Of a stretch of DNA of 25,259 nt, positions 23,037 to 25,259 are shown one piece after another. Source of the stretch: Pseudomonadota bacterium (GTDB taxonomy: Bacteria > Myxococcota_A > Polyangia > Haliangiales > Haliangiaceae); NCBI GenBank assembly GCA_023428295.1, contig JAEYYV010000266.1, positions 1 to 25,259 on the forward strand, given 5' to 3'. A program made the position numbers and the translations under genes. How positions within the stretch are numbered: position 1 is the stretch's first letter; each line of letters opens with the position of its first letter. The notes below the pieces were generated by a model. That model saw nothing but the letters and a program-made list of their open reading frames with translations. It was not told the origin of the DNA and searched no databases.

Positions 23037-24665
23037 TCACGCGAGCGTCAGTCGTATGGCGTCGCGGCGCCGAATCACGTCGATGCCGCCAGCGTTGAGT
23101 GCGAGTCGATCGCCGGACGACACGAGAGGCGCCGTCTCCGCGAACGTTCGCGTTTGTGTGATGGTTCCTTGCACGATCTCGATGCGAGCGATTCCGTCGT
23201 CGGTGGGCACGAACACGTGGGGCCCGGCGGCGCACGCGCCGGCGACGCCCGCGGTCCACGGTGAGTCCGCGAGCGTCTCGCTCGCGATCACCTGCGCGTC
23301 GGCACCGACGACTACGCACGTCGTGACGAGGCGCCCCGCATCCACCGTGGTGAGCCACAGCCACGCGCGATCCGTTCCGATCGTCGCGTGCGCGTCGACG
23401 AGCTGACCGCGCAGCTTGGGCAGCTTCACGCGATCGTCGAGCACGCCGCGGTCGGGGCGAAACACGAAGCCGACCGCGTAGCCACCGGCGCGATAGAAGC
23501 CGATGCCGAGCTTCTCGCTCGCCCACGCACGCGTCTGTCGCGGCAACACGCTACCGATGCGCTCCGGGCCGATCCTCGTCGAGCGCACGAGCGCATCGCC
23601 CGCGAGCCACACTGGCCGTGTGTGCGCGGTGATCTCTGCGCCCGCGAGCGCCACCTCGCGCGCCTCGATCACGCGCCACGTGAGCCGACCATGCACCACC
23701 GCCGGGGGAAGATGCGCCACGGTCGTGCACGCCGGACAGCGAACACGACCGTGCTCCTCGCCGCACGACGCGCAACGCCGCAGCCGCAGCCTCTCGAGCA
23801 GCACACGCGGAAACACGCCGCGCTGATCGCGCTCGAAGATCTCGCGAAACGTCTCGACGAGCTCGTCGGGCAGCACGGCTGCGGACCGCGCCGCGCGCGG
23901 ATACACGACGTCCTGCGCGAGCACCCACAAGCGCCGCAGCGCGCGCATCGTCGGCGGGCACCTGGTCGCGTTGTCCTCGGGCTGATGCACGCCACCCCAT
24001 GGCCCCACGCCGAGCAGCGTGCGAAACGCCATGGTCGCGAACGCGAACCAATCGCTCGCGTGGTCGTGCGGCTTCGTGGGCACGAGTTGCCCGCCGCACA
24101 GCCGCGGATCCACGAACCGCTCGCTGAACATCGAACAGCCAAAGGCGCCGAACTGATACGAGTCCACGTCGATCATGTGCACGCGACGCCCGTCGACCAG
24201 CACGTTCAGATCGTTGCAGTCGCCGACGACGATTCCCGCGCGATGCAGCCCCGCGATCGCGTCGTGCAGCGACAACAGCGCCGCGACCACGTCGCCGCCA
24301 TCGACCGGGTTGTCGCGCCGCCACTTGGGCTCGCCATACGAGTGCAGCGGCACACCGCGGACCTTCGGCATCACGTACCCGACCACCGCGCCGCCCTTCT
24401 TGGCGAGCGCCAACCCGCTCGGCGCGACCACGCCCGCCGGTAGCGCCGGCAACGCGCGCAGCTTGCTCGCACCGATCGCGATGCGCTCCTTCGCGGCGTC
24501 CTGCGCCGCCGGCATGCCCTCGAAGTCGGGATGGTCCGCGGGCTTCCACCACTTCACGACGCGGCCATCGCCGAGGTCATAGACCTCCGCTTCCCCGCCC
24601 TGCCCGACGAGCGCGCTCGGCTCGAGCTTGTGACGCTCGCCATCGATCCACACGACGCGGTTCAC
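23037..24665 (-). CDS. TerY-P-type kinase-fold protein with zinc ribbon
   Basis: 542-aa protein. Residues 18-290 form a protein-kinase-like domain: loop VGQGGEAEV (20-28), Lys38 (RVVKWWK), catalytic-loop equivalent HRAGIVVGDCNDLNVLV (Asp149, Asn154) and metal motif IDVDSYQ (Asp166/168) instead of DFG. The usual HRDLKPEN is replaced, as in the kinases of TerY-P triads. A zinc ribbon follows with CASC (298-301) and CPAC (310-313), then about 220 residues of mainly beta-strand sequence without a family I recognise, perhaps a propeller-like sensor. The start is GTG at 24665, overlapping the phosphatase stop (GTGA). Next gene, the hydrolase, is 17 bp downstream. Activity is likely but the substrate is unknown. 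Confidence 0.85.
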   Translation of the reverse strand: MNRVVWIDGERHKLEPSALVGQGGEAEVYDLGDGRVVKWWKPADHPDFEGMPAAQDAAKERIAIGASKLRALPALPAGVVAPSGLALAKKGGAVVGYVMPKVRGVPLHSYGEPKWRRDNPVDGGDVVAALLSLHDAIAGLHRAGIVVGDCNDLNVLVDGRRVHMIDVDSYQFGAFGCSMFSERFVDPRLCGGQLVPTKPHDHASDWFAFATMAFRTLLGVGPWGGVHQPEDNATRCPPTMRALRRLWVLAQDVVYPRAARSAAVLPDELVETFREIFERDQRGVFPRVLLERLRLRRCASCGEEHGRVRCPACTTVAHLPPAVVHGRLTWRVIEAREVALAGAEITAHTRPVWLAGDALVRSTRIGPERIGSVLPRQTRAWASEKLGIGFYRAGGYAVGFVFRPDRGVLDDRVKLPKLRGQLVDAHATIGTDRAWLWLTTVDAGRLVTTCVVVGADAQVIASETLADSPWTAGVAGACAAGPHVFVPTDDGIARIEIVQGTITQTRTFAETAPLVSSGDRLALNAGGIDVIRRRDAIRLTLA

Positions 24666-25259
24666 GACGCACCTCCGCGCACGAGCATCGCCACGGCTCC
24701 GTCGTCCTGAAGCACTGCAGGCGTGCGATTCACGCGTCGCGCATCCCAAGCGATGCGCTCGTCGCCGCGCGCGAGAAGCGCGAGCTGCCGGCGCAACGCG
24801 TCCGGGTGATCGACAAAGCGATCGATGCCCGCGAAGCGATCGAGCCCGATCTCCGCGACGCCATCGGTCGCGACGATCACGCTGCGTCCCACCGCCACCT
24901 CGAGGTGCGCGGGATGCGGATTGTCGAGCAGGTCGTACGCCAGGTATGGCGGCTGGTTGTTCTCGAACGGACCGAGCTCGCACACGCGGCCATCGATGGC
25001 ATACGCGCCGTCGCCCACCGCCCACACGGAGATCGTGTCGCCCGCCATCACCGCCGCCACGATCGTGAACAGGAAGTAGTCGTGGACGATCTGCTCGCGC
25101 GGTCCGGGCAGCTCGCCCGCGATGCGTCCGAGCCCCGCGACCACCTCGGCGCGCACGTCGCTCCAATCGAGCCCGCGCGCGAGCGCTCCGATCACGAGAT
25201 CCGCGCCCAGCCGCGCGCCGACCTCCGAGCTCGCGCCCGAGCCGCAACCGTCGCAGACG
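24662..25259 (-). CDS. PP2C-type Ser/Thr phosphatase, C-terminal part (cut by window edge)
   Basis: About 198 residues visible, open at the right edge. VCDGCGSGASSEVGARLGAD is the first metal-binding motif (DGxGS) of PP2C phosphatases, here with a Cys in the DGCGSG form; ISVWAVGDGAYAIDG, SVIVATDGVAEI and LQDDGAVAMLV supply the other aspartates. It would remove phosphates from Ser/Thr in the cytoplasm, opposing the kinase encoded next. The stop overlaps the kinase start (GTGA). With kinase and VWA it forms the three-protein set of a TerY-P triad. The start lies outside the window. Confidence 0.88.
   Translation of the reverse strand, partial: VCDGCGSGASSEVGARLGADLVIGALARGLDWSDVRAEVVAGLGRIAGELPGPREQIVHDYFLFTIVAAVMAGDTISVWAVGDGAYAIDGRVCELGPFENNQPPYLAYDLLDNPHPAHLEVAVGRSVIVATDGVAEIGLDRFAGIDRFVDHPDALRRQLALLARGDERIAWDARRVNRTPAVLQDDGAVAMLVRGGAS

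Noticed and set aside
21823..23406. Plus-strand open frame of over 500 codons opposite the hydrolase and VWA genes
   Set aside because: No recognisable motif; minus-strand genes have complete catalytic sites and ribosome sites.
24666..25247. Upstream extension of the TerY-P kinase frame across the phosphatase gene
   Set aside because: The translation is Arg-rich and lacks motifs, whereas the other frame holds the PP2C aspartate motifs; the kinase starts at the overlapping GTG.

Overview
The window is a GC-rich (roughly two-thirds G+C by eye), densely coded bacterial chromosome segment with no sign of plasmid, phage or transposon content. Several traits point to a myxobacterium-like organism (Myxococcota): a very large receptor-type Ser/Thr kinase with an HRDVTPAN catalytic loop and a long Ala/Pro/Ser/Thr linker; an FHA-transmembrane protein ending in an AgmX/PglI-type (TonB-like) domain; many secreted lipoproteins with Asp/Gly linkers and Cys-rich segments; an eight-cysteine-cluster lipoprotein; and frequent GTG starts. 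The taxonomy is inferred from architecture, not from a marker gene.

Layout. 1-2217 (minus): sbcD then sbcC (cut by the left edge), a DNA-end/hairpin nuclease pair, with a perfect DnaA-box 9-mer and a 9-bp direct repeat in the upstream gap. 2343-6819 (minus): a translationally coupled operon of receptor Ser/Thr kinase, TPR/proline-rich membrane protein and C-type-lectin-like lipoprotein. 6963-7415 (plus): small lipoprotein, convergent with an uncharacterised membrane-anchored protein (about 7460-8242, minus) across two tandem hairpins. 8361-9332 (plus): a PLP-dependent threonine/serine dehydratase-like enzyme. 9378-10609 (minus): a degenerate CPBP-type membrane protein overlapping a secreted metzincin-like metalloprotease. 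10721-11599 (plus): a secreted gluzincin-like peptidase whose stop codon abuts that of an eight-cysteine lipoprotein (11600-11917, minus). 11995-14617 (minus): FHA/3-TM/TonB-like protein plus a small secreted protein that is a free-standing copy of the same C-terminal domain. 14915-16861 (plus): a cysteine-rich lipoprotein with PPC-like domains.

Two operons are the most interesting. The first (16879-20912, plus, perhaps to 21155) encodes a single-chain fusion of an MlaF-like ATPase and an MlaE-like permease, a large membrane-anchored protein that I tentatively read as a BPI/TULIP-like lipid-binding protein, and a heme-oxygenase-fold di-iron enzyme homologue; no MCE-domain protein is visible. 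This looks like an unusual envelope-lipid transport system. The second (21166 to the right edge, minus) encodes a PP2C phosphatase (cut by the edge), a kinase-fold protein with a zinc ribbon, a nicotinamidase-like cysteine hydrolase and a von Willebrand A protein. Phosphatase, kinase and VWA protein match the TerY-P triad known from comparative genomics of ter stress systems; the hydrolase inside the triad is the unusual element.

Almost every intergenic gap is under 150 bp, and many neighbouring genes overlap by 1-4 nt, so translational coupling is the dominant organisation. No tRNA, rRNA, CRISPR array, IS element or prophage gene was recognised.
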